Made by a program: the position numbers and the translations under genes. 64,000 nucleotides of DNA from Georgenia wutianyii (lineage in GTDB: Bacteria; Actinomycetota; Actinomycetes; Actinomycetales; Actinomycetaceae), in contig NZ_CP040899.1 of NCBI RefSeq assembly GCF_006349365.1, positions 2,790,001-2,854,000 of the forward strand, read 5' to 3'. This document shows, piece by piece, positions 37,807 to 45,274 of the stretch. The notes under the pieces are model-generated. The model did not search any database and was not told the origin of the DNA. It saw nothing but the letters and a program-made list of their open reading frames with translations. The first letter of the stretch is position 1. Every line of letters begins with the position of its first letter.

Positions 37807-38931
37807 ATGTCTGCCCCCACCGTCGAAGCGATCCGTAGCGAGCTGGACAAGGTCCTCGACCCCGAGATCCGCCGCCCCATCACCGAGCTGGGGATGGTCC
37901 GCTCCGTCGAGGTCGCCGACGACGGCGACGTCGTCGTCGGGATCGACCTCACGACGGCGGGCTGCCCGCTGCGCACGACCATCACCAACGAGGTCACCGC
38001 CGCCGCCCAGCGCGTCGAGGGCGTCGGCGACGTCCGCGTCGACATGGGTGTCATGAGCGAGGAGCAGCGCAAGGAGCTGCGCTCCCAGCTGCGCGGCGGG
38101 GTCGCCGAGCCGACCATCCCCTTCTCCGAGCCGGGCAACCTCACCCGCGTCTACGCCGTGACCTCGGGCAAGGGCGGGGTGGGCAAGTCCTCGGTGACCG
38201 CCAACCTCGCCGCGGCGATGGCCGCCGACGGCCTCAAGGTCGGCGTCGTGGACGCCGACATCTACGGCTTCTCCATCCCCCGCATGCTCGGTGTGGAGCA
38301 CGCGCCGACGAAGGTCGACGACATGATCCTCCCGCCGGTCGCCGGCGACGTGAAGGTCATCTCCATCGGCATGTTCGCCCCGCCCGGACGCCCGATCGTC
38401 TGGCGCGGCCCGATGCTCCACCGCGCGCTGCAGCAGTTCCTCGCCGACGTCTTCTGGGGCGACCTCGACGTCCTCCTCCTCGACCTGCCGCCCGGGACCG
38501 GCGACATCGCGATCTCGGTCGGCCAGCTCCTGCCGGGCGCCGAGATCATCGTCGTCACCACCCCGCAGAGCGCGGCGGCCGAGGTCGCCGAGCGGGCCGG
38601 CTCGCTCGCCGGGCAGACCAACCAGCACGTCGTCGGCGTCATCGAGAACATGTCCTGGCTCGAGCAGCCCGACGGCACCCGCATGGAGATCTTCGGCTCC
38701 GGTGGCGGACGCCAGGTGGCCGAGAACCTCACCGCGGGCCTGGGCTACGAGGTGCCCGTGCTCGGCCAGATCCCGCTGGAGATGAAGCTCCGCGAGGGCG
38801 GGGACTCCGGCCGCCCGTTCGTCCTGGACGACACCTCCCCCGCGGCCGAGGCGCTGCGCGGCATCGCCCGCACGCTCAGCCGGCGCGCCCGCGGCCTGGC
38901 CGGCCGCTCGCTGGGCATCAGCCCGGTCTGA
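37807..38931 (+). CDS. mrp: Mrp/NBP35 family iron-sulfur cluster carrier ATPase
   Basis: This 374-residue protein has an N-terminal MIP18/DUF59 domain (about 1-95; AGCPLRT with the conserved Cys) and a P-loop ATPase domain with the deviant Walker A SGKGGVGKSS (about 122-131). LLLDLPPGTGD and ENMSW follow. The C-terminal Cys-x-x-Cys found in many Mrp proteins is absent here (FGSGGGRQVA). Mrp proteins bind and transfer Fe-S clusters in the cytoplasm. ATG 37807 is chosen from the TACCAT box. It is convergent with tatB and corresponds to Rv1229c. Confidence 0.93.
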   Translation: MSAPTVEAIRSELDKVLDPEIRRPITELGMVRSVEVADDGDVVVGIDLTTAGCPLRTTITNEVTAAAQRVEGVGDVRVDMGVMSEEQRKELRSQLRGGVAEPTIPFSEPGNLTRVYAVTSGKGGVGKSSVTANLAAAMAADGLKVGVVDADIYGFSIPRMLGVEHAPTKVDDMILPPVAGDVKVISIGMFAPPGRPIVWRGPMLHRALQQFLADVFWGDLDVLLLDLPPGTGDIAISVGQLLPGAEIIVVTTPQSAAAEVAERAGSLAGQTNQHVVGVIENMSWLEQPDGTRMEIFGSGGGRQVAENLTAGLGYEVPVLGQIPLEMKLREGGDSGRPFVLDDTSPAAEALRGIARTLSRRARGLAGRSLGISPV

Positions 38932-38934
38932 CCC

Positions 38935-39249
38935 TCAGGTCGCCTCGTCGTCGAACGGCGCGCGGCCGGCCGGTGCACGGCCGGTCGCGCGCCGCACGTC
39001 GTCCTCTCGCAGCGCGTCGCGCACGATGCGGCGCGGGTCGTACTGGCGCGGGTCCAGGGAGCGCAGGTCGAGGTCGCCGAGCTCGGGGCCGAGCTCGGCA
39101 CGCACCCGCTCCGTCGTCGTCGCCGAGAGCTGGCGCAGGTTGCGCACCAGCCGGCCGAGCTGCTCCGCGTACTGGGGCAGGCGCTCGGGGCCGACGAGGA
39201 TGATCGCCAGCAGGGCGATGACGGCGAGCTCGGACCCGTTGATCGGCAC
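38935..39249 (-). CDS. tatB: Twin-arginine translocase subunit TatB-like
   Basis: This 104-residue protein has a short N-terminal transmembrane helix (ELAVIALLAIILVGPERLP) with the TatA/B hinge GPERLP, an amphipathic helix (YAEQLGRLVRNLRQ) and an acidic tail. Its place downstream of htrA matches mycobacterial sigE-rseA-htrA-tatB. TatB forms the substrate receptor with TatC for export of folded twin-arginine proteins. TatC is not in the window. A TATCCT box six bases before the GTG predicts a separate leaderless transcript. Confidence 0.88.
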   Translation of the reverse strand: MPINGSELAVIALLAIILVGPERLPQYAEQLGRLVRNLRQLSATTTERVRAELGPELGDLDLRSLDPRQYDPRRIVRDALREDDVRRATGRAPAGRAPFDDEAT

Positions 39250-39255
39250 GGCCCA

Positions 39256-39261
39256 AGGATA
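39256..39261 (-). promoter_or_regulatory. -10 box, leaderless tatB
   Basis: TATCCT on the minus strand lies in the 20-base gap between htrA and tatB and ends six bases before the GTG at 39249. Confidence 0.55.
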
Positions 39262-39269
39262 GTTCGCCG

Positions 39270-41123
39270 TCAGCCGCTGTCGGCCTCGTCGAGGACGACC
39301 TCGACCTCGCGCTCCTGCCCGTCCTCGGTGCGCACCGTGAGCACGACCGTGTCGCCCGGCGCGCGCGAGCGCACGGCGACGATGAGCTCGGAGGGGGTGG
39401 TGACGGGCTGGCCGTCGAAGTGGGTGATGATGTCGCCCGGCTCGATGCCGGCCTCGTCGCCCGGACCGCCGGGCGTCACCGCGGGGGTGTCGGCGGCGCC
39501 GTCCTGGAGCACCTGGACGCCCTCGCCCGTGTAGCGGGTGTCGAGGGCGACGCCGATGACCGGGTAGGTGGCGCGGCCGGTCTCGATGATCTGCTCGGCC
39601 GTGCGGCGCACCTGGTTGGACGGGATGGCGAAGCCGAGCCCGATGCTCCCGGTCTGCCGGCCGCCCGCCTGGGCGATGGCCGTGTTGATGCCGATGACCT
39701 CGCCCGCCGTGTTGAGGAGGGGCCCGCCGGAGTTGCCGGGGTTGATCGCGGCGTCGGTCTGGATCGCGTTGATGAACGACGTGCCGCCGCTGTCGCCGCC
39801 GGCCTGCACCGGCCGGTTGAGCGCGGAGATGATCCCGCTCGTCACGGTCCCCTCCAGGCCGAGCGGCGCGCCGACGGCGACGACCGGGTCCCCCACGACG
39901 AGGGAGTCGGAGTCGGCGAGGGGAAGCGGGGTGAGGCCGTCGAGGTCGACCTTGAGGACGGCGAGGTCGTAGTCGGCGGTGCGGCCGACGATCTCGGCCG
40001 GCTCCTGCGTGCCGTCGATGAAGGTCACCGCCACCCGGCCGCCACCGTCGGCCGCCGCGGCGATGACGTGGTTGTTCGTCACGAGGTAGCCGTCCTCACG
40101 CAGGACCATGCCGCTGCCGCTGGAGGCGCTCGTGCCGCTGACGACCTCGATGAAGACGGTGCTGTCCAGCGCCGCCGCGGCGATCCCGGCGATCGACTCC
40201 GGGGCGCGGTCGGTGGACGTCGGGCTGCTCGGCAGCGGCAGCGCGCCGGAGGTCTGGGCGGGCCACAGCGCCCGGGCGCCCAGGGCCCCGAGGACGACGC
40301 CGCCGAGCAGGGCGACGAGGACGAGGAGGACGACGACGCCGGTCCCCACCGTCCCGCGCCGACGGCGCCGGCCGGCGCCCTCCGGTCCGGCGGGCCACTG
40401 CCCCGGTCCGTGCCACGGCTGCCCGGGCGCCTGCCACTGCTGGGAGGCCTGCCACGGTCCGGCCTGGGCGGCGTGCTGCGTGCCGTCCGGCGCGGCTGCG
40501 GCCGGGTGGGCGGGGGTCGGGTGGTCGGCGGTCGGGTGGACGGTGGTCGGGTGGACGGTGGTCGCGTCGGTGGGGGCACCCTCCTCGGGCGTGCCACCGC
40601 CCGCCGGGGAGGACCAGGGCAGGGCGGAGCCGGTCCGCGGCCACGGCTCGGAGGCGGGCTGCTGCGCCCCCTGCTGCTCGGCGCCGGGGGCGTCCCCCGG
40701 CCACGGGGCGGCCGGGTGCTGCGGTGCGGGCGTCTCCTCGGGCCGCGGTGCCCACGAGCCGTGCTCGGCCGGCTGCCCGCCGGCGGGCGGCCACGGGTCC
40801 TGCGCCCCTGCGGCGGGCTGCTGCGCCGCGGCGTCGGCCGGCGCGGCCCAGGGGAAGCCCTCGGCCGGCGGCGGCGTGGCGCCGGGCCGGTGCGCGCCGC
40901 GGCGGGAGCGCCACCCGAGACGTCGCCTCTGGCGTGGGGCGGCGTCGTCGCGGGAGGCGAGGGCGGGTCCGGCAGGGGCCTCGGGGGCGGCGTCCTGGGG
41001 GTCGTCGTCCTCGAGGGCGGCGTCGTCGACGGGCTCACGCTCGTCGTCCACGCTGTAGGGCTCGGTGCGGGGCGCCGGCGCGGGCGGGTAGCCGGGCTCC
41101 TGCTCGCCGGGTCGTTCGTCCAT
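39270..41123 (-). CDS. htrA: Membrane-anchored HtrA/DegP-type serine protease with PDZ domain
   Basis: This 617-residue protein has a long disordered, Pro/Ala/Gln-rich cytoplasmic region (about 1-270) and one transmembrane helix (VVVLLVLVALLGGVVLGALGA). An extracytoplasmic trypsin-like domain follows with catalytic His in VTNNHVIA, Asp in DYDLAVLKV and Ser in NPGNSGGPLL, then a C-terminal PDZ domain (about 525-610). ATG 41123 with GGGAGGAG upstream is preferred to a GTG 24 bases earlier. It degrades or refolds damaged envelope proteins. The order sigE, anti-sigma, htrA is that of the mycobacterial envelope-stress locus. The disordered part contains tandem 15-bp repeats. Confidence 0.93.
   Translation of the reverse strand: MDERPGEQEPGYPPAPAPRTEPYSVDDEREPVDDAALEDDDPQDAAPEAPAGPALASRDDAAPRQRRRLGWRSRRGAHRPGATPPPAEGFPWAAPADAAAQQPAAGAQDPWPPAGGQPAEHGSWAPRPEETPAPQHPAAPWPGDAPGAEQQGAQQPASEPWPRTGSALPWSSPAGGGTPEEGAPTDATTVHPTTVHPTADHPTPAHPAAAAPDGTQHAAQAGPWQASQQWQAPGQPWHGPGQWPAGPEGAGRRRRRGTVGTGVVVLLVLVALLGGVVLGALGARALWPAQTSGALPLPSSPTSTDRAPESIAGIAAAALDSTVFIEVVSGTSASSGSGMVLREDGYLVTNNHVIAAAADGGGRVAVTFIDGTQEPAEIVGRTADYDLAVLKVDLDGLTPLPLADSDSLVVGDPVVAVGAPLGLEGTVTSGIISALNRPVQAGGDSGGTSFINAIQTDAAINPGNSGGPLLNTAGEVIGINTAIAQAGGRQTGSIGLGFAIPSNQVRRTAEQIIETGRATYPVIGVALDTRYTGEGVQVLQDGAADTPAVTPGGPGDEAGIEPGDIITHFDGQPVTTPSELIVAVRSRAPGDTVVLTVRTEDGQEREVEVVLDEADSG
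40501..40560. repeat. Tandem 15-bp repeats in htrA linker
   Basis: Four units of 15 bp lie head to tail. 40531-40545 and 40546-40560 are identical (GTCGGGTGGACGGTG on the plus strand) and the first two are imperfect. They encode pentapeptides of type TVHPT in the cytoplasmic linker of the HtrA-type protease. They keep frame, so copy number could vary without disrupting the gene. Confidence 0.75.
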
Positions 41124-41160
41124 GGGCACAGTCTCCTCCCTGTTCACGCTGCGCGGGCGG

Positions 41161-42006
41161 TCAGCCCTCGACCCACCGCGTCACACTCTCCCAGCCGCGG
41201 GCCAGCCGCGCGCCGAGCGAGGTGTCGTAGCCCTCTGCCGGGAGGGCGCCGCGGATCGCGTCGCTGAAGGTTGCGTCGTCGGGCGCCGAGAGGAGGACGA
41301 CGACGCAGTCGGCGCTCTGCAGGGCGACGTCGTGGACGCCGGTCGGCAGGAGCACGGCCTCGTGGCCACCGCCGAGCTCGGCCCGCAGCGCCGTGGTGTC
41401 GCTGTCGGGGGCGAGGACGCCGCGCTGCTGCAGGACACGCACGTGCGCCATCGCCCCGGCGAGCTCGAGCTCGAGGACCTCCCCCAGCTCGGTGTCGAAG
41501 ACCTCGACGTCGACGACGCGCATCCCGTGCGGCAGCGTCTCGGGCGTGCTCCACCCCTCGGCCGCGAGCCACGCGACGATCTCGTCGCTCGCCTCCTCGG
41601 TGCCCAGCCCCTCGGGCAGCTCCGTGGGGCGCTCCCCCGCGTCCCCGCTCACCGCGGCGACGAGCGCGTTCGGGTCGGTGCGCGTCTCCGCGACACCCCC
41701 GACGACGGCGAGCCCCACGACCGCCACCCCGGTCGCGGCCCCGACGCCGGCGCCCACGAGGAAGGCCCGGCGCCGCCCGCGGCGCTGCTCGGCCGGCCCG
41801 GGCGACAGCGCGAGGAGCCGCTCGGTGAGCCCCGGGTCAGGCTCGACGTCCTGGGCGCCGCTGAGCACGGCGCGCGAGGCCCGCTCCTCGGCGAGCAGCC
41901 ACGCGCAGCGCGGGCAGGCGGCGGCGTGGCCGAGCAGTGCCTCGGCCTCGGCCGCCGGGAGCTGGCCGTCGACGAGGGGGGCGACGCGGTTGCCCAGGTG
42001 GTTCAT
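41161..42006 (-). CDS. Zinc-binding anti-sigma factor (RseA-like), membrane-anchored
   Basis: This 281-residue protein has an N-terminal ZAS domain with His27, Cys31 and Cys34 (GHAAACPRC). A single transmembrane helix (about 78-102) and an extracytoplasmic domain of about 175 residues follow. Its ATG overlaps the sigE stop (ATGA), the usual arrangement of ECF sigma/anti-sigma pairs. It should hold SigE inactive at the membrane until envelope or redox stress releases it. The large outer domain may sense stress; Rv1222 (RseA) of mycobacteria is smaller. No protease site can be assigned. Confidence 0.88.
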   Translation of the reverse strand: MNHLGNRVAPLVDGQLPAAEAEALLGHAAACPRCAWLLAEERASRAVLSGAQDVEPDPGLTERLLALSPGPAEQRRGRRRAFLVGAGVGAATGVAVVGLAVVGGVAETRTDPNALVAAVSGDAGERPTELPEGLGTEEASDEIVAWLAAEGWSTPETLPHGMRVVDVEVFDTELGEVLELELAGAMAHVRVLQQRGVLAPDSDTTALRAELGGGHEAVLLPTGVHDVALQSADCVVVLLSAPDDATFSDAIRGALPAEGYDTSLGARLARGWESVTRWVEG

Positions 42007-42554
42007 CCGGCCATCTCCCGGACACCGGGCCGCAGGTGGGCGAGCTGGTCGCGCAGCATGGCGCGCCCCCGGTGGATCCGCGAGCGCACGGTGCCCATCT
42101 TGATCCCGAGCGTCGCGGCGATCTCCTCGTAGGACAGCCCCTCGACGTCGCACAGCACGACTGCCGCGCGGTACTTCGGGGGCAGCGCGCTGAGGGCGGC
42201 CTGGACGTCGGGGTCCACGTGCCCGTGCTCGAAGCGCCGGTGCAGGTCGTGCTCCTCGTGGGAGGCGGGCAGGTCCTCCGCCTGCTCCCCGAGCTGGGTG
42301 ACCCGCACCCGCGAGCGCTTGCGGGCGCCGTCGAGGAAGAGGTTGGTCGTGATCCGGTGCAGCCAGCCCTCGAAGGACCCGGGCTGGTAGGAGTGCAGCG
42401 AGCGGAATACCCGGACGAACGTCTCCTGCGTGAGGTCCTCGGCGTCGGCCTTGTTGCCGGTGAGCCGGTAGGCCAGCCGGTAGACCCGGGCCGAGTGGTC
42501 CCTGACGATCTCCTCCCAGGACGGCGTGGTCCAGGTGGCGTCGTCGGTCGTCAT
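42003..42554 (-). CDS. sigE: ECF RNA polymerase sigma factor SigE
   Basis: This 183-residue ECF sigma factor has region 2 (about 20-85; [21 protein letters not shown] and [17 protein letters not shown]) and region 4 (about 115-170; [22 protein letters not shown] followed by [11 protein letters not shown]). It pairs with the overlapping anti-sigma gene and sits next to htrA, so it probably directs the envelope-stress response. ATG 42554 is chosen for its fit to family length. A TATCCT -10 at 42585-42590 would give a leader of about 24 bases. It is divergent from the O-methyltransferase, as in Rv1220c-Rv1221. Confidence 0.94.
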   Translation of the reverse strand: MTTDDATWTTPSWEEIVRDHSARVYRLAYRLTGNKADAEDLTQETFVRVFRSLHSYQPGSFEGWLHRITTNLFLDGARKRSRVRVTQLGEQAEDLPASHEEHDLHRRFEHGHVDPDVQAALSALPPKYRAAVVLCDVEGLSYEEIAATLGIKMGTVRSRIHRGRAMLRDQLAHLRPGVREMAG

Positions 42555-42584
42555 CGCGGCGGCCTCTCGTCGGGTGTAGATGAC

Positions 42585-42590
42585 AGGATA
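42585..42590 (-). promoter_or_regulatory. Candidate -10 box for sigE
   Basis: TATCCT on the minus strand, 30 bases upstream of the sigE ATG, followed by a GAGAGG ribosome-binding site. Confidence 0.45.
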
Positions 42591-42633
42591 CGAGGCGAAC
42601 CTGGGGACCACCTGGGAGCGGGCACGGCGGCGC

Positions 42634-42639
42634 TACGAT
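42634..42639 (+). promoter_or_regulatory. Candidate -10 box for O-methyltransferase
   Basis: TACGAT lies 43 bases before the ATC start at 42683. The predicted leader contains the CTGGAGG ribosome-binding site at 42670-42676. Confidence 0.45.
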
Positions 42640-42682
42640 CAGGGGCACCCGCTCGCCGTCGCCCACCCCCTGGAGGCACACC

Positions 42683-43318
42683 ATCGCTGCCGAGAAGGCC
42701 CTCAGCTGGGCCTACACCGAGGAGTTCATCGCCGAGGACGACGTCACCGCCGCGGCCCGGCGCCGCGGCGAGGAGCTCGGCGCCCCCGTCGTCAGCCCGG
42801 GGACGGGCGCGGCGCTGCGGCTGCTCGCCGCCGCCGTCGGCGCGCGCGCCGTCGTCGAGATCGGCACGGGCACGGGCGTGAGCGGCCTGTGGCTGCTCGG
42901 CGGCATGCGGCCCGACGGCGTCCTCACGACCATCGACGTCGACACCGACTACCAGCGCGCGGCCCGCGAGGCCTTTACCGCCGCCGGGGTGCGCTCGGCG
43001 CGCACCCGGCTCATCTCCGGCCGGGCGATGGACGTCCTGCCCCGGATGGCCGACGGCGCCTACGACCTCGTGCTCGTCGACGCCGAGCCGGCCGACGTCG
43101 CCGACTACGTCCAGCAGGCGGTGCGCATGCTCCGCGTCGGCGGGGTGCTCGCCGTGACGAACACGCTGTGGCACGACAGGGTCGCCGACCCCGCGCGCCG
43201 CGACGAGGCGACCGTGGCGATGCGCGAGCTGGGCAAGGCCGTCCGCGGGGACGAGCGGCTCACCGCGGCCCTGCTGCCCACGGGCACCGGGCTGCTCACC
43301 GCCGTCCGGCGCGGCTGA
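42683..43318 (+). CDS. O-methyltransferase (Rv1220c-type) with apparent ATC start codon
   Basis: This 211-residue class I SAM-dependent O-methyltransferase has the cofactor motif VVEIGTGTGVSG (57-68), DVDTDYQRAA and the DLVLVDAEPADV block. Conserved family sequence begins at AAEKALSWAYTEEF, directly after an ATC codon. TGGAGG (42671-42676) precedes this ATC by six bases, an ideal ribosome-binding distance, and no in-frame ATG, GTG or TTG exists between it and base 42600. The next candidate, GTG 42878, would cut off the SAM motif. I therefore call initiation at ATC; a single-base sequence error or ATG-to-ATC mutation is the alternative. It is divergent from sigE, as in mycobacteria. The methyl acceptor is unknown. 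Confidence 0.85.
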   Translation: MAAEKALSWAYTEEFIAEDDVTAAARRRGEELGAPVVSPGTGAALRLLAAAVGARAVVEIGTGTGVSGLWLLGGMRPDGVLTTIDVDTDYQRAAREAFTAAGVRSARTRLISGRAMDVLPRMADGAYDLVLVDAEPADVADYVQQAVRMLRVGGVLAVTNTLWHDRVADPARRDEATVAMRELGKAVRGDERLTAALLPTGTGLLTAVRRG

Positions 43319-43345
43319 CCCGCACGCGACCGGGCCCTGGACGCG

Positions 43346-43381
43346 AGCAGCGCCCGCCGGGAGGACCCGGCGGGCGCTGCT
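43346..43381. terminator. Hairpin between convergent O-methyltransferase and deoC
   Basis: A perfect 16-bp stem (43346-43361 with 43366-43381) and the loop AGGA lie 27 bases after the methyltransferase stop and 31 bases from the deoC stop. Probably a bidirectional terminator. Confidence 0.75.
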
Positions 43382-43412
43382 GCGTGTCCTGGCGCTTCTA
43401 CGTACTGAGGGC

Positions 43413-44072
43413 TCAGGCCTCGGGGAAGCCGTCGAGCACGGCGGCCGAGGCGGACAGGCCCAGGCGGGTGGCGCCGGCGTCGATCATCGCCTGCGCGGCG
43501 GCCGCGTCGCGGATGCCGCCGGAGGCCTTGACGCCCAGCCGGCCACCGACGGTACGGGCCATGAGCTCCACGGCGTGGACGCTCGCCCCGCCCGCGGGGT
43601 GGAAGCCGGTCGAGGTCTTGACGAAGTCCGCCCCCGCGGCCTCGGCGGCGCGGCAGGCGGCGACGATCTGCTCGTCGTCCAGGGCCGCGGACTCGATGAT
43701 GACCTTGAGGACGGTCGGGGCCGGGGCGGCGGCGCGGACGGCCGCGATGTCGGCCTCGACACGCGCCCAGTCGCCCTCGTAGGCGGCGGCGAGGTTGATG
43801 ACCATGTCGACCTCGGCGGCGCCGTCGGCGACGCACCGGGCCGCCTCGGCAGCCTTGACCTCGCTGTGGTGGGCGCCGGAGGGGAAGCCGCACACCGTGG
43901 CGACGACGACGCCCTCGGCGTCCTCCAGCGGGAGGTGCGAGGGCGAGACGCACACGGCGAGGACGCCGAGCTCCTTGGCCTCGGCGACCAGCGCGGCCAC
44001 CTGGTCGTGGGTCGCCTCGGGCTTGAGCAGGGTGTGGTCGATCAGCTGGGCGACGGCGGCGCGCGGGGTCAT
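43413..44072 (-). CDS. deoC: Deoxyribose-phosphate aldolase
   Basis: This 219-residue TIM barrel has the class I aldolase residues: Schiff-base Lys152 ([10 protein letters not shown]), Asp89 (EVDMVIN) and Lys182 ([11 protein letters not shown]). It splits 2-deoxyribose-5-phosphate into acetaldehyde and glyceraldehyde-3-phosphate, the last step of deoxynucleoside breakdown. It is on the same strand as the nucleoside transporter, cdd and deoA cluster, separated from deoA by a C39-like gene and a small acidic gene. A phosphopentomutase, needed between DeoA and DeoC, is not in the window. Confidence 0.96.
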   Translation of the reverse strand: MTPRAAVAQLIDHTLLKPEATHDQVAALVAEAKELGVLAVCVSPSHLPLEDAEGVVVATVCGFPSGAHHSEVKAAEAARCVADGAAEVDMVINLAAAYEGDWARVEADIAAVRAAAPAPTVLKVIIESAALDDEQIVAACRAAEAAGADFVKTSTGFHPAGGASVHAVELMARTVGGRLGVKASGGIRDAAAAQAMIDAGATRLGLSASAAVLDGFPEA

Positions 44073-44120
44073 GGCTTCCTCCTGGGGGGCGGGGTGTCGG
44101 TGGTCCGAGCCTATCGGCCG

Positions 44121-44324
44121 TCAGACGCCGTCCCCGTCATCCTCCGGCTCGTCGGGCTCGGGGACCTCGGTGGCCTGCTCGACCTGGTCGGCGACGCTCG
44201 CCTCCCGGTCGGGGTCGACGACCTCCGGCGGGTCGTAGTCCTCGCCGGTGGCGGGGTCCAGAGCCGCGACGGCCTCCTCGGGGTCCTGGGGCAGGTCGGC
44301 GTCGGTGTTCGGGGAGATGCTCAT
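44121..44324 (-). CDS. 67-residue acidic hydrophilic protein
   Basis: The ATG at 44324 has a GGAAGGG sequence upstream. The protein starts MSISPNTDADLPQDPEEAV and ends EPDEPEDDGDGV; it is rich in Asp, Glu and Pro, has no hydrophobic segment, and is probably disordered. It lies between the C39-like gene and deoC. Composition resembles the 50-residue protein at 32678-32830. No family was recognised; the coding call rests on frame length, GC-rich third positions and context. Confidence 0.55.
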   Translation of the reverse strand: MSISPNTDADLPQDPEEAVAALDPATGEDYDPPEVVDPDREASVADQVEQATEVPEPDEPEDDGDGV

Positions 44325-44394
44325 CGTCACCCTTCCTCGGTCGGTGCTGTCGGGTGTCCAGTGTGGCCCGTCGCGCGGCCGCCCGCAGCGAGGC

Positions 44395-45273
44395 TCAGGC
44401 CGGGACGGGAAGGAGCACGGCGGTGACGTGGGTCCACCCGCCGAGCGCGGGGTGCGGGCCCGTGCGGCCGAGGAGATCACTCACCGGCACGGTGTGCACC
44501 GAGCCCTCCGCGGGCTCGTAGACCTGCAGGGTGCCGGGCAGGGCCGCCCCGGGCGGCGGGGGCACGGCGAGGACGACGTGGCGCGGGACGGCGTGGGAGA
44601 GCCCGCCGCGCACGTCGCCGCCGACGTAGACGGGCACCGGGATGCCCCGCCGGTTGGCGGCCTCGACGAGGCCGAGGACGTCCGCGGCCTCCGGGGAGGA
44701 GTCGCTGACGGGCCGTACGCGGTACCGCACGCCGGGGAAGCGGGCCTCCCGGGCGGCCGTCCAGGGCGGGGTGCCGAGCGAGGCGGGCCAGGGCAGCGGG
44801 CCCAGCGCCCGGCGTGCGGTGGCCGCCTTGACCTGACGCTGCGCGGCCGCGAACCGTTCGCCCGCGCCGCCGCGGACGTCCTGCGCGGGGACCTCGGGCG
44901 GGCGGGGACCGGCCGGCAGCCGGCCGGTCTCGAGCCAACGGGCCAGGGCGGGGTCGCCGGTGGCGGCGAGCATGACGAGCACGGCCGAGCCGCACGTCGA
45001 CCCGTCCACCTGCCGGGCGCGCGCGTCACCGAGGAGGACGGGCAGGCCCCCCGCGGCTGCGGCGCGCGGCCGCGAGGTGCCGGCCGGACTCTCGGTCCCA
45101 CCGCTCGCGGCGCTCGGCCCCACGGTGCCGGCCACCGGCACGTGCCCGCCCGCCGCGGCGGCCGGACCCGTCGGGACGACCGGCGCCGCAGGTCCGGCAG
45201 CCGCCCGGACCGGACGGCTCAGCGCCGCGAGGGGCGCGGTGAGCTGCCAGCGGTGCCAGTGGGACTCGGCCAC
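44395..45273 (-). CDS. Papain/C39-like peptidase-fold protein of unknown function
   Basis: This 292-residue protein starts at a GTG one base after the deoA stop (TGA-G-GTG). After a low-complexity Ala/Pro/Gly region (about 12-78), QVDGSTCGSAVLVML places Cys94 at the start of a helix, as in papain-fold C39 peptidases. VPRHVVLAV supplies His232, and VYEP with GWTHVTAVLLP completes a plausible domain. No signal peptide or ABC exporter is present, so it is probably not a bacteriocin-processing C39 enzyme. Its coupling to deoA in a nucleoside operon is unexplained; deamidase or cysteine hydrolase activity is only a possibility. Confidence 0.65.
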   Translation of the reverse strand: MAESHWHRWQLTAPLAALSRPVRAAAGPAAPVVPTGPAAAAGGHVPVAGTVGPSAASGGTESPAGTSRPRAAAAGGLPVLLGDARARQVDGSTCGSAVLVMLAATGDPALARWLETGRLPAGPRPPEVPAQDVRGGAGERFAAAQRQVKAATARRALGPLPWPASLGTPPWTAAREARFPGVRYRVRPVSDSSPEAADVLGLVEAANRRGIPVPVYVGGDVRGGLSHAVPRHVVLAVPPPPGAALPGTLQVYEPAEGSVHTVPVSDLLGRTGPHPALGGWTHVTAVLLPVPA

Positions 45274-45274
45274 C

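Noticed and set aside
42878..43318. GTG 42878 as the methyltransferase start
   Set aside because: It would remove the SAM-binding GTGTG motif and about 65 conserved residues that read in frame upstream.
44395..45273. Bacteriocin maturation peptidase (C39 ABC transporter type)
   Set aside because: There is no fused or adjacent ABC exporter and no double-glycine precursor peptide; the neighbours are nucleoside catabolism genes.
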